Source: Sphingobacterium sp. PCS056 (GTDB taxonomy: Bacteria; Bacteroidota; Bacteroidia; Sphingobacteriales; Sphingobacteriaceae). From it: a stretch of 64,000 nt of DNA. Location of the stretch: NCBI RefSeq assembly GCF_023273895.1, contig NZ_CP096883.1, positions 3,782,001 through 3,846,000 of the forward strand, read 5' to 3'. Of the stretch, positions 63,668-64,000 are shown piece by piece (positions within the stretch are counted from its first letter, which is position 1; each line of letters opens with the position of its first letter). The notes under the pieces are model-generated. The model searched no databases, was not told the origin of the DNA, and worked only from the letters and a program-made list of their open reading frames with translations. A program made the translations under genes and the position numbers.

Positions 63668-64000
63668 CTAACCAAATTTATTTTTTAGACTTGCTAACAT
63701 ATCATTGGTGATCGCTGTTGGCTGGCTCTTATTTTCTTGTTTTTGAAATTCTTTTTTAGCCTGTTTTTTATCTTCAGCCGCGTGAATAGGTTCTGTTGAT
63801 TTCGTTGCCTTTTTAGCCGCTCTATGCTTATTCCAGATCGTCTCTAAGCATTTCTTGGTATATAATGGGAAATCACCGTTCTGCATCCAAGCGTAATAAC
63901 TCGGCTCAACATCAAATACATCCGTGACAGGTCTGCCTTTATGTTTACCGAAATTAATCACTTCGACCCCATCTTCATTGTAAACAATACGTCCTGCAAA
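63668..64000 (-). CDS. 3'-5' exonuclease (DnaQ-like), 3'-terminal part only
   Basis: The frame is open to the window edge (FAGRIVYNEDGVEVINFGKH), so the start lies outside. The visible C-terminus NFGKHKGRPVTDVF, EPSYYAWMQNGDFPLYTK is the tail domain found after the exonuclease domain in Bacteroidota DNA polymerase III epsilon-like proteins. It ends in a basic, Lys/Gln-rich tail (KKQAKKEFQKQENK). The catalytic DEDD residues are not visible. Confidence 0.75.
   Translation of the reverse strand, partial: FAGRIVYNEDGVEVINFGKHKGRPVTDVFDVEPSYYAWMQNGDFPLYTKKCLETIWNKHRAAKKATKSTEPIHAAEDKKQAKKEFQKQENKSQPTAITNDMLASLKNKFG

Overview
The window reads as a chromosomal segment of an AT-rich Bacteroidota bacterium, most likely Sphingobacteriaceae (Sphingobacterium/Pedobacter-like). 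The supporting signs are TAnnTTTG-type -7 promoter boxes instead of strong Shine-Dalgarno sites, many secreted lipoproteins, LytTR two-component systems, a TonB-receptor-like outer membrane protein, several GH29/GH20 glycosidases, an HYC_CC_PP-type Cys-rich protein heading an RND efflux operon, and a TlpA-like protein with a long N-terminal region. I see no IS element, prophage, CRISPR array or rRNA. One tRNA (His, GTG anticodon) is present.

Layout. 0-7 kb: a TlpA-like thioredoxin cut by the window start, a secreted EreA/ChaN-like protein, a decayed AraC HTH fragment, a GNAT acetyltransferase, a small membrane protein (DUF4342-like) beside a LytTR regulator/LytS-type kinase pair, and a conserved anchored protein. 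7-16 kb: an AAA ATPase/VWA protein pair, an orphan four-helix-bundle sensor, a YdeI/DUF1905 protein behind a frameshifted gene, a DUF1080 lipoprotein, a GyrI-like protein, a lipoprotein and an AI-2E-family permease. 16-29 kb: a decayed serine-hydrolase fragment, a CPA1 antiporter, secreted or cytoplasmic proteins of unknown function, an FAD/NAD(P)-binding protein, an SRPBCC protein, an intact serine hydrolase, an RsbQ-like hydrolase translationally coupled to a PAS histidine kinase, and a second copy of the DUF4342-like gene. 29-36 kb: an operon of outer membrane receptor, LytS-type kinase and LytTR regulator, then a GH29 fucosidase divergent from an AraC regulator.

36-48 kb: a large hybrid kinase (GAF-PAS3-HisKA-HATPase-REC-REC), then a probable metal-efflux operon (HYC_CC_PP protein, TolC, RND pump, adaptor, MlpB-like Cys-rich lipoprotein), and an ABC-F protein. 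49-54 kb: pirin/OsmC, TraB/GumN and DUF1801, tRNA-His, and HtpG. 54-62 kb: DUF2891 with a tiny lipoprotein gene, a fucose/hexosamine-releasing block (GH20, two GH29), a sirtuin and a lipoprotein. 62-64 kb: housekeeping genes rnhA, trxB and a partial exonuclease.

The most informative non-gene signal is the region shared by the two DUF4342-like genes (4069 and 27881). Both carry two ACCG half-sites exactly 21 nt apart, followed at exactly the same distance by a TAnnTTTG box. This looks like a LytTR-type direct-repeat operator, and one copy lies next to a LytTR regulator gene. Other points worth a look are three decayed or frameshifted genes, the RsbQ-PAS-kinase module, a short upstream ORF overlapping the ABC-F start, and a perfect 48-nt palindrome.
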